A stretch of 64,000 bases of DNA from Bacteroidales bacterium (GTDB lineage Bacteria; Bacteroidota; Bacteroidia; Bacteroidales; GCA-2748055): the NCBI GenBank assembly GCA_021740585.1, contig JAIOZM010000009.1:1-64000 (forward strand), given 5' to 3'. The notes under the pieces were generated by a model that was given only the letters and a program-made list of their open reading frames with translations, did no database searches and was not told the DNA's origin. Of this stretch, positions 36,507-45,347 are shown piece by piece. The position numbers were made by a program, and so were the translations under genes. The first letter of the stretch is position 1, and each line of letters starts with the position of its first letter.

Positions 36507-37085
36507 CTAATCAAAATCTCTGTTGGCTCCCCAGCTAAAAGAATCGGTTTCGAATCCGGAATGAGCCAGAACCCTGTCAACTACAGTCATGGCCAACTCA
36601 TTTATAGTTTCCGGATTTGAATAAAAAGATGGTATAGCAGGGATGATGCTCACTCCCACTTCGGCCAGACTGGTCATATTCCTAAGATGAATAAGGCTCA
36701 TGGGGGTTTCTCTGGGTACCAGAATTAGTCTTCTTTTTTCTTTAATCATCACATCTGCAGCTCTTAAAAGCAGGTCGTCAGAAATTCCGGTAGCGATCCG
36801 GGCAAGGGTTCCCATGCTGCATGGACAAACAATCATGGTGTCGAAATCAGACGAGCCTGATGCAATGGGTGAGCCAAAATCGGATTTTTTATATTGAATA
36901 AAATGTTTGGGTAAATTCAGTTCTTCCTTTAGTTCATAAAGCCATACTTTTTTTGCATTTTCAGATATCAGAAACGCAACTTCTTCAATTTCATCTGTAT
37001 GATTTTTAAGCTGAGAAATGAGTAATTTCGCATATATGGCACCGCTTGCTCCGGTTACAGCTATAATTATTTTTCTTTTTTTCAT
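36507..37085 (-). CDS. ubiX: UbiX-type flavin prenyltransferase
   Basis: A 192-residue UbiX, which joins FMN and dimethylallyl phosphate to make the prenylated flavin used by UbiD-type decarboxylases. Motifs: AVTGASGAIYAKLLISQL (FMN binding), MIVCPCSMGTLARIATGISDDLLLRAADV, and LILVPRETPMSLIHLRNM. Length is usual. No ubiD is in the window. It converges with comF (15 bp between). Confidence 0.92.
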   Translation of the reverse strand: MKKRKIIIAVTGASGAIYAKLLISQLKNHTDEIEEVAFLISENAKKVWLYELKEELNLPKHFIQYKKSDFGSPIASGSSDFDTMIVCPCSMGTLARIATGISDDLLLRAADVMIKEKRRLILVPRETPMSLIHLRNMTSLAEVGVSIIPAIPSFYSNPETINELAMTVVDRVLAHSGFETDSFSWGANRDFD

Positions 37086-37182
37086 CTTGTATTAATTAAC
37101 TCTGTTGCTAATCCCATTGCCTGCTTTCATAAAAAGGTTTTATAAATTCTTTCCGTACCACAAATCCCTTTTCCCGGTAGCT

Positions 37183-37785
37183 TCACTTAAAATGATAATA
37201 AAGTGTAAAGCTAATAACAGCATTATACTGCCCTCGGTTCAATAAATAGGTCTGTGAGCTGGCGTGATCTCTCATTGGAATGAGGCTGTATGAACTTCTG
37301 GCACCGGCAAGGATATTATCAGTAAGCATATAATAAACCCCTATATTTCCGTTTAATCCAAAACGATGATAGTCGGGGCGGTAGGTTTGGTCCATTTCTC
37401 CATCCTGATCTGTTTCTTTATGAAAAAGATATATATCAGGGGATATTCCGGCGTCAACAATTACCTTTTGATAAATTTTATATTGAAGCATTAGGGGAAT
37501 TTCAACATAATGGATTGTAAGTTTATATAAATTGAAGTTATCTTCACTAGGTTTGGAATAAGAACCTTTTTGAATATACCTCAACTCAGCTTTCCAGTTT
37601 GCTTTCCGGTTTATCTCTTTGGTAATATACCCGCCGGCCGTAAGTCCGATTTTATTAAATCCCGCATAACTGTCGCCATCTACCTGAGAAGCCGTAAGTC
37701 CTCCAAAAAAACCACCTTCAAAAGTTTGTGAAAAGGAATTTCCCACAAAAAGGAAAAAACTTAGGCTTAATAAAAAAAACTTCAT
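37183..37785 (-). CDS. PorT-like outer-membrane beta-barrel protein
   Basis: A 200-residue protein with signal peptide (KFFLLSLSFFLFVGNSFSQ) and an eight-strand barrel pattern: FEGGFFGGLTASQVDGDSY, FNKIGLTAGGYITKE, IHYVEIPLMLQYKI, FGLNGNIGVYYML and a final FTLYYHFK. This is the PorT/outer-membrane-beta-barrel domain common in Bacteroidota. The exact role is unknown. Confidence 0.8.
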   Translation of the reverse strand: MKFFLLSLSFFLFVGNSFSQTFEGGFFGGLTASQVDGDSYAGFNKIGLTAGGYITKEINRKANWKAELRYIQKGSYSKPSEDNFNLYKLTIHYVEIPLMLQYKIYQKVIVDAGISPDIYLFHKETDQDGEMDQTYRPDYHRFGLNGNIGVYYMLTDNILAGARSSYSLIPMRDHASSQTYLLNRGQYNAVISFTLYYHFK

Positions 37786-37830
37786 CTTTTTTGGATAAAA
37801 ATAGAAAAATAATCACAAAAGAAATTATTC

Positions 37831-38508
37831 TCAGGAAATGCTTTTAACGAAAGATTCTATCCCCCGGGTAGCCGTATCCTGAATAAAATGATACTCTCTT
37901 CGTATGGGAGCCACTTCATTTGGGTCAATCAGGTAAATTTCGGTTGAACTCTTCACAAAATCAATCAGACCTGCTGCCGGATAAACATTTAATGATGTGC
38001 CAATAACTAAAAAAATATCTGCCTGTTTCACAAATTCTGCTGCTTCTGGAATTTTATCCACAGCCTCACCAAACCAAACGATGTGAGGACGTAGTTGTGA
38101 ACCTTTTTCGCAAGTATCCCCTTTCTTAAGTTCCCAGCCGTCTATATCGTAAATAAGATCCGGATCAATGGTGCTTCTCGATTTTAACAGCTCCCCATGC
38201 AAATGCAGCACCTTGGTACTACCGGCTCTTTCGTGGAGGTTGTCGACGTTTTGGGTAATTATCTGCACATCAAATTTATCTTCCAAGGAGGCCAATACTT
38301 TGTGTGCTTTGTTAGGTTGAGCATTAAGCAGCTGCTTCCTTCTTTCATTATAAAATCGTAAAACAAGATCCTGATTTGCAGCCCAACCCTCCGGGGAAGC
38401 CACCTCATACACGTCATATTCCTCCCATAATCCTCCCATTTCCCTGAAGGTTCTCAATCCGCTTTCGGCACTAACCCCTGATCCCGATAAAACAACTAGT
38501 TTTTTCAT
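37831..38508 (-). CDS. Sir2 family NAD-dependent deacylase, zinc ligands missing
   Basis: A 225-residue sirtuin. NAD-binding GSGVSAESGLRTFR, the catalytic His motif HLHGEL, TQNVDNLHERAG, and FLVIGTSLNVYPAAG are present. The Y-N-E-R motif in FYNERRKQL matches the Y-x-x-R of class III sirtuins, which remove succinyl/malonyl groups. The four zinc Cys of typical sirtuins are not there: only one Cys occurs between HGEL and VVWFGE-like IVWFGE. The same appears in Bacteroides members I remember. It may be a desuccinylase; CobB-like function is inferred. Confidence 0.88.
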   Translation of the reverse strand: MKKLVVLSGSGVSAESGLRTFREMGGLWEEYDVYEVASPEGWAANQDLVLRFYNERRKQLLNAQPNKAHKVLASLEDKFDVQIITQNVDNLHERAGSTKVLHLHGELLKSRSTIDPDLIYDIDGWELKKGDTCEKGSQLRPHIVWFGEAVDKIPEAAEFVKQADIFLVIGTSLNVYPAAGLIDFVKSSTEIYLIDPNEVAPIRREYHFIQDTATRGIESFVKSIS

Positions 38509-38550
38509 CTAAAGAGTTTTTTTGATTTTTTAAAGTTACGGAAAAAAATG

Positions 38551-38625
38551 AATTGGTGTGTGGTGTGGTGATGGTGTGGCGGTTCCTTCGACAAGCTCAG
38601 GAACCGCCACACCACAACACCAATT
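38551..38625. repeat. Long hairpin with CTTCGACAAGCTCAG loop, upstream of dnaG
   Basis: TGGTGTGGCGGTTCCT (38572-38587) pairs perfectly with AGGAACCGCCACACCA (38599-38614); AATTGGTGT and ACACCAATT extend the outside. The loop TCGACAAGCTC is part of the motif that also appears as CTTCGACGAGCTCAG at 41678. Confidence 0.7.
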
Positions 38626-38704
38626 TCCTCTTTCATTCCTCCATATTTTTCTCTACTTTAGCAATTGGATTTTCCTTAAAATTGAAAAAATATTTATTGG
38701 CTAA

Positions 38705-40651
38705 ATGATTGACAGAGAGACTATAGGAAGAATATTTGATGCTGCAGACATTGTGGAGGTGATTTCAGATTTTGTACAATTGAAAAAGGCAGGATCAAAC
38801 TATAAAGGGCTTAGTCCTTTCGTTAATGAAAAAACTCCTTCGTTTATGGTGTCGCCTTCGAAGGGGATTTTTAAGGATTTTAGCTCGGGAAAGGGAGGTA
38901 ATGTTGTAAGCTTTCTGATGGAAGTGGAAAAACTGAGTTACCCCGATGCTCTTCGTTTTCTAGCCAAAAAATATAATATCGAAATTTTAGAAAAAGAAAA
39001 AACAGAAGAAGATATTATTCAGGAAAATGAAAGAGAAAGTTTGCTTGTAATATCTTCTTTTGCGAATAAATTCTTTATAAACAAGCTTACCAAAAATGCC
39101 GAGGGAAAAGCTATTGCATTAAAATATTTGCAGGAAAGAGGCGTTCGGGAAAACATGATTGAAAAATTTCAGCTTGGATATAATCCCGATTACAGCACCG
39201 CTTTAACAGATGAGTTACTAAAAAATGAATTTAAAAAGGAATATATAGTTTCATCCGGACTGGCTTCTGAAAGCAATGGTAAGTTATTTGACCGGTTCAG
39301 GGGCAGGATTATTTTCCCAATTCATGGATTATCAGGATCGGTGCAAGGATTTGGAGGCAGAACTTTAAGAACTGATAAAAATGTTGCCAAATATTTAAAT
39401 TCTCCCGAGTCTGAAATTTATCATAAAAGCAGAATTTTATACGGTCTTTATTTTGCCAAGAAAAGTATAATAACCCGCGATCGTTGTTATCTTGTTGAAG
39501 GATATACCGATGTCATTTCTTTTCATCAGGCCGGAATAGAAAATGTTGTCGCCTCCTCAGGAACCGCTTTAACGGTAGAGCAGATCAGGCTTATTAAACG
39601 CTTTACTCCTAACGTAACCATCATTTACGATGGCGACGAGGCTGGTATAAAAGCCTCATTCAGGGGTATTGATCTGGTGCTTGAGGAAGGTCTGAATATC
39701 CGAGTTCTCTTACTTCCCGATGGAGAAGATCCCGATTCCTTTTCCAGAAAAAAAAGTTCCGGTGAATTAATCGAATACATTGAAAAGCACGAGCAGGACT
39801 TTATTTCTTTTAAGACGGGACTTCTATTAAAAGATGCGGATAAAGATCCGGTGAAGAAAGCAAATCTTGTAAATGATATACTCCGGTCGGTTTCGATGAT
39901 ACCCGAAGCCATTAATCGCTCTGTTTATATTCGTGAATGCAGTACCATTCTAAATATGGATGAAAGGATACTTCATTCTGAGGTAAATAAACTGCGGAGA
40001 AATAAACTGGATCAAAAATGGTCTTCCCGTCCCGCCACAGAGGAACATCTTCCCCGGGAAATTCCCAGTCAGCCACAAGTACCCGCATTTGTTGAATCGG
40101 TTTATTCTGAATATGAAGAAAGAGATGTACTCAATTTCCTCCTGCGTTACGGTAACGATATGCTAAATCTTAACGAAGAGGAAGGTGAAATATCGGTTGC
40201 CCGATATATTATTCGGGAAATTCAGAATGATGAGCTGGAGATTGAAAATCTTGTTTATAAAAAAGTTTTTGAAACCGTACAGGAACTCCTTGAAAATGGT
40301 AAGCAAATAGAGGATAAATATTTTGTATACCATGATGACAGGAAAATTCAGGATCTTGCTGTGGATATTTTTACTGAAAAACATGAGATAAGCAAAATCT
40401 GGCAAAGAAAGGATAGTTTTATTGAAATGCCGGGTGACAATCCGGGAACTGCAGTTCCCAAGGCCTTGCTGGCATATAAAAGCAGAATTATTACAAAAGC
40501 AATTAAAGAAACAGGCGATAAAATAGCAAAAGCTTCCAGGGAAGATAATTTAGAAAAAATCAGAGAGTTACAATCTCAGTTTATCAGCCTGAAGGAAATT
40601 CAAATTTTGATCTCCAAACAATTGGGAGCCAGGACCATCATTTCACCCTGA
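38705..40651 (+). CDS. dnaG: DNA primase, zinc ligands lost
   Basis: A 648-residue DnaG that makes RNA primers for replication. The N-terminal region aligns to the CHC2 zinc module (GLSPFVNEKTPSF ... FKDFSSGKGGNVVSFLM) but the ligands Cys-x2-His and Cys-x2-Cys are Ser37, Val40, Asp58 and Ser61. The catalytic Toprim part is intact: YLVEGYTDVISF, EGY Glu, IIYDGDEAGIKASFRG and LLPDGEDPDSF. A C-terminal helicase-interaction domain follows (residues 450-648). Zinc-less DnaG is a known trait of many Bacteroidota, to my recollection. Confidence 0.96.
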   Translation: MIDRETIGRIFDAADIVEVISDFVQLKKAGSNYKGLSPFVNEKTPSFMVSPSKGIFKDFSSGKGGNVVSFLMEVEKLSYPDALRFLAKKYNIEILEKEKTEEDIIQENERESLLVISSFANKFFINKLTKNAEGKAIALKYLQERGVRENMIEKFQLGYNPDYSTALTDELLKNEFKKEYIVSSGLASESNGKLFDRFRGRIIFPIHGLSGSVQGFGGRTLRTDKNVAKYLNSPESEIYHKSRILYGLYFAKKSIITRDRCYLVEGYTDVISFHQAGIENVVASSGTALTVEQIRLIKRFTPNVTIIYDGDEAGIKASFRGIDLVLEEGLNIRVLLLPDGEDPDSFSRKKSSGELIEYIEKHEQDFISFKTGLLLKDADKDPVKKANLVNDILRSVSMIPEAINRSVYIRECSTILNMDERILHSEVNKLRRNKLDQKWSSRPATEEHLPREIPSQPQVPAFVESVYSEYEERDVLNFLLRYGNDMLNLNEEEGEISVARYIIREIQNDELEIENLVYKKVFETVQELLENGKQIEDKYFVYHDDRKIQDLAVDIFTEKHEISKIWQRKDSFIEMPGDNPGTAVPKALLAYKSRIITKAIKETGDKIAKASREDNLEKIRELQSQFISLKEIQILISKQLGARTIISP

Positions 40652-40841
40652 TCTGAATCCGGACTTTTTAACCGGTTATTGCCATTAGTACAGATTATTT
40701 TGGGCTATATCTGACATCCTCTTGACTGACAATAAATAATAGAGTACATTTATATAGTCTTAGCGAGAATGTAATTTTACTGTTATAAGCTTCAAATTTT
40801 GCGTAATTATTTTTAGAAGCTATATCAAAAATTATCAGTCC

Positions 40842-41531
40842 ATGAAAATAGATATTTCTAAATACCTGAAAGACAAATACAAACAACCCGGAGGGCCCAA
40901 TGTTTTCCCGGGTCCTGTGGTTACTATTTCTCGTGAACTTGGTTGTCCTTCCAAGATGCTGGCTCAAATTTTAACAGATAAATTAAATCTTCATACAAAT
41001 TACGATAAGAAAATTCCATGGCGCTATATAAGTAAAGAGATTTTGGAAGAATCGGCCAGAGAACTGGGCGTCGATAATGCTGAAATCCAATACGTTTTCG
41101 AATATAAGCAACATGGTCCGCTGGAGGATTTACTCCTGTCTTATTCCCGAAAATTCTATAAAACAGACCGCAAAATCAGGAATACTATTTCTCGGGTAAT
41201 CAGAAATTTTGCTGAAGAGGGGAATTCAATAATTATTGGCCGGGGTGGTGTTGCTATTACGCGTGATATTCCTAAATCATTTCATGTACATCTGGAGGCT
41301 CCCCTCAACTGGAGAGCTCTGAGAACCAGCGAAAAACATAATATGAATATTGAGGAAGCTAAAAAATATTGCATTGAAATTGATAAAAAAAGGGCGCAAT
41401 TCCGCGATTATTTTGAAGGTAAAGGAACCGATTACACACGATTCGATGTGAAGTTCAATTGTATGACTCTGGGACAGGACGAAATAGCGGATATTATTAT
41501 TTCCTGTATGAAAGTGCGTAATTTGATATAG
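40842..41531 (+). CDS. Cytidylate-kinase-like family protein
   Basis: A 229-residue protein of the cytidylate-kinase-like family (PF13189). It opens VVTISRELGCPSKMLAQILTDKLNL, where the P-loop Gly/Lys motif is degenerate (no GxxxxGKS/T). Other kept segments are IIIGRGGVAIT, VHLEAPLNWRALR and a long helix GKGTDYTRFDVKFN, where the Tyr-x-x-Phe-Asp pattern resembles the lid region. It may be an inactive or divergent nucleotide kinase. It stands after dnaG by 190 bp. Confidence 0.7.
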   Translation: MKIDISKYLKDKYKQPGGPNVFPGPVVTISRELGCPSKMLAQILTDKLNLHTNYDKKIPWRYISKEILEESARELGVDNAEIQYVFEYKQHGPLEDLLLSYSRKFYKTDRKIRNTISRVIRNFAEEGNSIIIGRGGVAITRDIPKSFHVHLEAPLNWRALRTSEKHNMNIEEAKKYCIEIDKKRAQFRDYFEGKGTDYTRFDVKFNCMTLGQDEIADIIISCMKVRNLI

Positions 41532-41659
41532 GATGAGGGGGGGATGAAGGGTTGAAGGTTTTGAAGGGCTGTTTATTATTAGAGAATCATTACTGCAAAT
41601 ACCTTTCCTGAAGCCAAACCGATCTGGCAGTTTTCGGAGGGCTCAACGACTAAAAGGAG

Positions 41660-41742
41660 TTAAACCCGGAACACTTCGGCACTTCGACGAGCTCAGTGAC
41701 CTCAAGCTCAGTGCAGCGCCCTGAACCCAGCCTTCCTGTTTG
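41660..41742. repeat. Dispersed repeat, CTTCGACGAGCTCAG family
   Basis: GGCACTTCGACGAGCTCAGTGACCTCAAGCTCAGTGCAGCGCCCTGAACCC resembles the widespread Bacteroidota repeat whose loop sequence also appears at 38587-38600. It lies upstream of the lipoprotein gene. Confidence 0.5.
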
Positions 41743-41786
41743 GCTCGTTTATTTATTTTATTAATTTTATATCCCAATTCCAGTTT

Positions 41787-42674
41787 ATGAAACAATTCCG
41801 ATATATTTCCCTGATAGGTTTCGCTTTCATTTTTATCCTTACTGCTTGCAATAAAAAGTCTGGTGATAAAAGTCAGGAACAAAGCTTCAATATAAATTCT
41901 GACGCTCAGCCCGTTAATGATCTGAGAGAAATATATTACAATATGTATCTCCCGGATGAAATGAGCCGCCTTTTTGAGCGTGTAGGTGCAAATTTTTATC
42001 CTGATATCCTGAACCCATCAGACGACTTTTCCCGCTACACCAATGAAAAGGACATAGCTGCAATAATTGGTGTTTATGGAGTGGATCTTAGCTACGCACA
42101 GCTATATGAGCAAAATTTACTAACAGCAAAATACTTAACTACTATTCAGTATCTTACTCCTAAAATCGGTATCCCCGAAAATTATTTTACAGATTTATTC
42201 GAAAATCTGGAAAACTCAATATCTATCCCCGATTCTATTGAGAAAATAAGCTCTGAATTGTATTTGAGAACAGATCAGTTTCTGAAAGAGTCGGGCGATA
42301 ACTCAGTTGCAGCACTTATTGTAATGGGTGGATGGGTGGAAGCCTTGTATATAGCTTGTAAAATTTTGGAATATAACTCTAACAATATTGAAATTCTGGA
42401 CAGAATTGCCGAGCAAAAATACTCGCTAAACAGTTTGCTTTCCTTGATGAATAATTATCAGGACGATATCAGGATTGCTGAGGATGTATTGATGTTGAAA
42501 CGCCTAAAAAGGTCTTTTGATCAATTCGATATTTATTACGACATAGAAGGTTTTGAACTGGATACTATTAATAAGTCTTTCTCTACATCCGGCTACAATT
42601 CGGGTCTGACTCCTGAAATAGCTTCAGAAATCAATCGTATTATTACCGAGATACGCACTGAATTGGTGAGGTAG
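41787..42674 (+). CDS. Hypothetical lipoprotein
   Basis: A 295-residue lipoprotein: signal ending in ILTAC with Cys21. The mature part is mostly helical (DEMSRLFERVG, LYEQNLLTAKYLTTIQYL, VAALIVMGGWVEALYIACKIL). I do not recognise a domain. It is exported, probably anchored in the outer membrane or inner leaflet, and has no obvious partner. Confidence 0.7.
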   Translation: MKQFRYISLIGFAFIFILTACNKKSGDKSQEQSFNINSDAQPVNDLREIYYNMYLPDEMSRLFERVGANFYPDILNPSDDFSRYTNEKDIAAIIGVYGVDLSYAQLYEQNLLTAKYLTTIQYLTPKIGIPENYFTDLFENLENSISIPDSIEKISSELYLRTDQFLKESGDNSVAALIVMGGWVEALYIACKILEYNSNNIEILDRIAEQKYSLNSLLSLMNNYQDDIRIAEDVLMLKRLKRSFDQFDIYYDIEGFELDTINKSFSTSGYNSGLTPEIASEINRIITEIRTELVR

Positions 42675-42724
42675 GGTTTATTCCAATAAAAAAAGCTTTA
42701 GAATAAGGAAGAAATAATTTCTTC

Positions 42725-42776
42725 AACCACGCCTTGCTCTGCCGGAGCGGCTACGCAAAGGCGAGGTTGGGTTTTT
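42725..42776 (+). terminator. Hairpin after the lipoprotein gene
   Basis: AACC-a-CGCCTTGC and GCAAAGGCG-a-GGTT pair around a GC-rich loop with one bulge, followed by GGGTTTTTGG. It could terminate transcription from the lipoprotein gene, or be part of the neighbouring repeat. Confidence 0.4.
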
Positions 42777-42821
42777 GGTAATTGCTTGTGATTGTAAATT
42801 TTCCATTTGAAACGGTCCAGC

Positions 42822-42919
42822 CATCCCAGAGGGATGACCGAACAATAGCCCCGGACGCTCGTGTCCGGGATATTAAGTAATGAGAATCCCACAGCCCCGG
42901 AGCGGGCTGAAGAGAATAT
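42822..42919 (-). repeat. REP-like family 2, copy C
   Basis: CATCCC-aga-GGGATG hairpin, CGAACAATAGCCCCGGACG..CGTGTCCGGGA, TAATGAGAATCCCACAGCCCCGGAGCGGGCTGAAGAGAAT: the reverse complement is close to copy A, and the flank shares the hairpin of copy B. It lies between converging genes. Confidence 0.75.
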
Positions 42920-42922
42920 CCA

Positions 42923-43546
42923 CTATCTAATCAGATCAATAATCCCTTTTGGTTTTGTCAAATGAAAGGCTCTCAACCCTGCCTTCCTCGCCCCTTCCAC
43001 ATGCTGAGGAGAATCGTCAATAAATAAGGTTTCTTCGGGGCGTAGCTGACTGTCTTTCAGCACATAATCGAAAATTTCAACATTTGGTTTACGAAGATTC
43101 AACCGGCATGAAAAATAGGTTTTTTCAAATAAAGGATCCATATTTTCAATCCCATACCAGACTTTCAATTTATTAAAATAATATTCCAAATGAGTTTCAT
43201 TGGTATTACTTAACAGGAAGGTTCTGTATTTATTTTTAATGGATTTCAAAAATTCATAATTGTCTTGAGGGAAATCCAGAAGCATTGCATTCCAGGCTTC
43301 AATACTATCTTTTCTTATAAGCCTGCCTTCAGAAAGTTTTTCGATTTCTGAAAAGAAAATGTCTTCATTAATACGACCTGTTTCGAATTGATCGAATATT
43401 GGATTCTGGTTAAACTGACTGTATATCTCATCAAAATTATCCAGTCCAAGCTTTAAAAAGGCATCTCGTGTACGGAAATAATCGATGTTAATAATTACAC
43501 CGCCAAAATCAAAAATTATATTTTTAATACCATCTGTAATTTTCAT
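42923..43546 (-). CDS. HAD family phosphatase (YihX-like)
   Basis: A 207-residue HAD-IA-type hydrolase from the ATG at 43546; a longer reading (to 43654) would begin upstream of the TAAATTTG box at 43601-43608, so it is rejected. Motif I is FDFGGVIINID, motif II LLSNTNET, motif III RKPNVEIF, motif IV FIDDSPQHVEGA, all aligned with the HAD core and with glucose-1-phosphatase-like members. A sugar phosphate substrate is plausible but not proven. Confidence 0.85.
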   Translation of the reverse strand: MKITDGIKNIIFDFGGVIINIDYFRTRDAFLKLGLDNFDEIYSQFNQNPIFDQFETGRINEDIFFSEIEKLSEGRLIRKDSIEAWNAMLLDFPQDNYEFLKSIKNKYRTFLLSNTNETHLEYYFNKLKVWYGIENMDPLFEKTYFSCRLNLRKPNVEIFDYVLKDSQLRPEETLFIDDSPQHVEGARKAGLRAFHLTKPKGIIDLIR

Positions 43547-43600
43547 GAGAAAGGCTTGAAGAGGATTTATATTAAAGACTAAATCAGGTTGAAGAACCCA

Positions 43601-43608
43601 CAAATTTA
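43601..43608 (-). promoter_or_regulatory. -7 promoter box (TAAATTTG) of the HAD gene
   Basis: On the minus strand TAAATTTG, an exact TAnnTTTG match; the leader to ATG 43546 would be ~48 nt. It helps set the start of the HAD gene. Confidence 0.45.
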
Positions 43609-43673
43609 GCACTCTTTTTGTATTTTCACATTTTCTAATTACTTTCACATTCACATCCTCAAAAAACTTGCAT

Positions 43674-45110
43674 ATGGATCTTATGGTCTTTATTCCCTTT
43701 GCATCCTATTTTGTGTTGGTAATTTTAATTGGTTTCTTATCGAAAAGATTTTCTTCTGCGGGTATTTCTGAATTTTTTCTCGGTGGTCGAAAAATGAATT
43801 TTATCGTAGTGGCTCTCTCGGCTGTTGTGTCGGGAAGATCGGCCTGGCTTATGATCGGATTTGTTGGTCAGGCCTATTTAATGGGCCTTTCTGCCATTTG
43901 GGCTGTGGCAGGATATATTGTTGTTGAATTTTTTATGTTTATATTCTTTGCCCCAAAAATCAGAAGCTTTTCCGAGAAGCATAATTGCATTACCATTCCT
44001 GATTTCTTCGCGGCAAGGTTCAATGATCACGATGGCAGATTGCGATCTCTGGTTGTATTGATCTTCACAATTTTTATGATTACATATATTGCGGCTCAAT
44101 TTATGGCAGGGGGAAAAGCTTTTTTTGCCTATTTTGGAATAAACCATGGAACCGGTATTGCCATTACGGCTGCTATCGTTCTGTTGTATACCATAGTCGG
44201 TGGATTTCTTGCCGTTAGTCTTACCGATGTTCTTCAGGCAATTGTGATGATGGCAGCATTGATCGTATTGCCGCTTATAGCTATTCATGATAAAGGCGGA
44301 TTTGATATAGTGCACAGCCAATTGCTCGAAATGGATCCGGCATTTTTTAATCCCATGGCTTTTGGTATGGGCTCCATGATTGCCCTACTGGGTATTGGTC
44401 TTGGATCGCCCGGTAATCCTCACATACTTATCCGCTATATGTCGATAAAAGATCCAAAACAGCTTAGATTATCCGCAGTAATTGCAACCATTTGGAATAT
44501 ATTTCTTGCCGGTGGCGCTTTTATGATAGGTATTTTAGCCCGAAGTTATTTCCCCGATTCTTCAATACTGCCCAACGGTGATATAGAAAACGCCTATGTA
44601 AGTCTGGCAGAATTACTACTTCACCCTATACTTATGGGCATCTTTCTTGCCTCAATTTTTGCGGCTATTATGTCAACGGCCGATTCGCAGCTTTTAGTGG
44701 CTGCTTCCAGTCTGGTACGCGATTTTTATCAAAAAATTCTATTTAAACACAAAGAAATCTCTGAGTTTAAAATTATTTTTTACAGCCGGCTTACAATTGG
44801 CGGACTGGTTTATCTGGCAGTTATATTGGCCACCTCAGTGAAAGATCTGGTTTTTTGGTTTGTGTTATTTGCCTGGGCCGGACTGGGTGCTGCTATTGGA
44901 CCCACCTCTATTTTAGCCTTATACAGATCACGTACTACAAAAAACGGGGTTATGGCTGGTATGATTGCCGGAGCTCTTACTGTTTTCCTGTGGAAGAGCA
45001 GTCCGTTTTTATCAGCATGGCTTTATGAACTGATTCCGGGATTTCTCGCGGGCTGGGTGGTAACGTTTTGGGTGAGTGAATTTGATTGGTGGAGGTGGTA
45101 TAGGCGTTAG
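43674..45110 (+). CDS. Sodium:solute symporter (SSS family)
   Basis: A 478-residue transporter with about 13 hydrophobic helices. Signature stretches include SEFFLGGRKMNFIVVALSAVVSGRSAWLMIG, LGSPGNPHILIRYMSIKDPKQL and FAAIMSTADSQLLVAASSLVRDFYQK, typical of PutP-like sodium/proline symporters. It takes up a small organic solute with Na+; the solute is unknown. ATG 43674 is used instead of a TTG six bases earlier. Divergent from the HAD gene. Confidence 0.88.
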   Translation: MDLMVFIPFASYFVLVILIGFLSKRFSSAGISEFFLGGRKMNFIVVALSAVVSGRSAWLMIGFVGQAYLMGLSAIWAVAGYIVVEFFMFIFFAPKIRSFSEKHNCITIPDFFAARFNDHDGRLRSLVVLIFTIFMITYIAAQFMAGGKAFFAYFGINHGTGIAITAAIVLLYTIVGGFLAVSLTDVLQAIVMMAALIVLPLIAIHDKGGFDIVHSQLLEMDPAFFNPMAFGMGSMIALLGIGLGSPGNPHILIRYMSIKDPKQLRLSAVIATIWNIFLAGGAFMIGILARSYFPDSSILPNGDIENAYVSLAELLLHPILMGIFLASIFAAIMSTADSQLLVAASSLVRDFYQKILFKHKEISEFKIIFYSRLTIGGLVYLAVILATSVKDLVFWFVLFAWAGLGAAIGPTSILALYRSRTTKNGVMAGMIAGALTVFLWKSSPFLSAWLYELIPGFLAGWVVTFWVSEFDWWRWYRR

Positions 45111-45128
45111 GCTGAAGCCTAACGCCCG

Positions 45129-45260
45129 AAGCTGCGCATCGGGAAAATGATTTCGCTCCCTGAGCTACGCATAGGGTAAGTGATGACGCTCCCTGAGCTA
45201 CGCATAGGGTAAGTGATTACGCTCCCTGTGCTGCGCATAGGGTAAGTGATTACGCACCTT
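45129..45260 (+). repeat. 33-bp tandem repeat, four units
   Basis: Four head-to-tail 33-bp units, consensus about GAGCTACGCATAGGGTAAGT followed by GATTACGCTCCCT, starting at 45129, 45162, 45195 and 45228. Units two and three are nearly identical; one and four are diverged. It lies between the symporter stop and the terminator. Confidence 0.8.
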
Positions 45261-45279
45261 TGGCGCTGGAGGGAATAGG

Positions 45280-45312
45280 AAAAACCCCGGGAGGAAGGTC
45301 CCGGGGTTTTTT
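45280..45312. terminator. Bidirectional intrinsic terminator
   Basis: A-rich AAAAACCCCGGGA, loop GGAAGG, TCCCGGGGTTTTTT: a 13-bp stem with U-runs on both strands. It separates the converging symporter and giant-protein genes and can end both transcripts. Confidence 0.85.
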
Positions 45313-45347
45313 GTGAGTATAAGTTATTCTGGTTTGGAATTAATCGT

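Noticed and set aside
43547-43654. Longer N-terminus for the HAD protein
   Set aside because: The added codons begin upstream of a -7 box at 43601-43608 and do not resemble HAD proteins, whose core starts just after ATG 43546.
45129-45260. CRISPR array
   Set aside because: Units are head-to-tail with no spacers of constant length and no cas genes are near.
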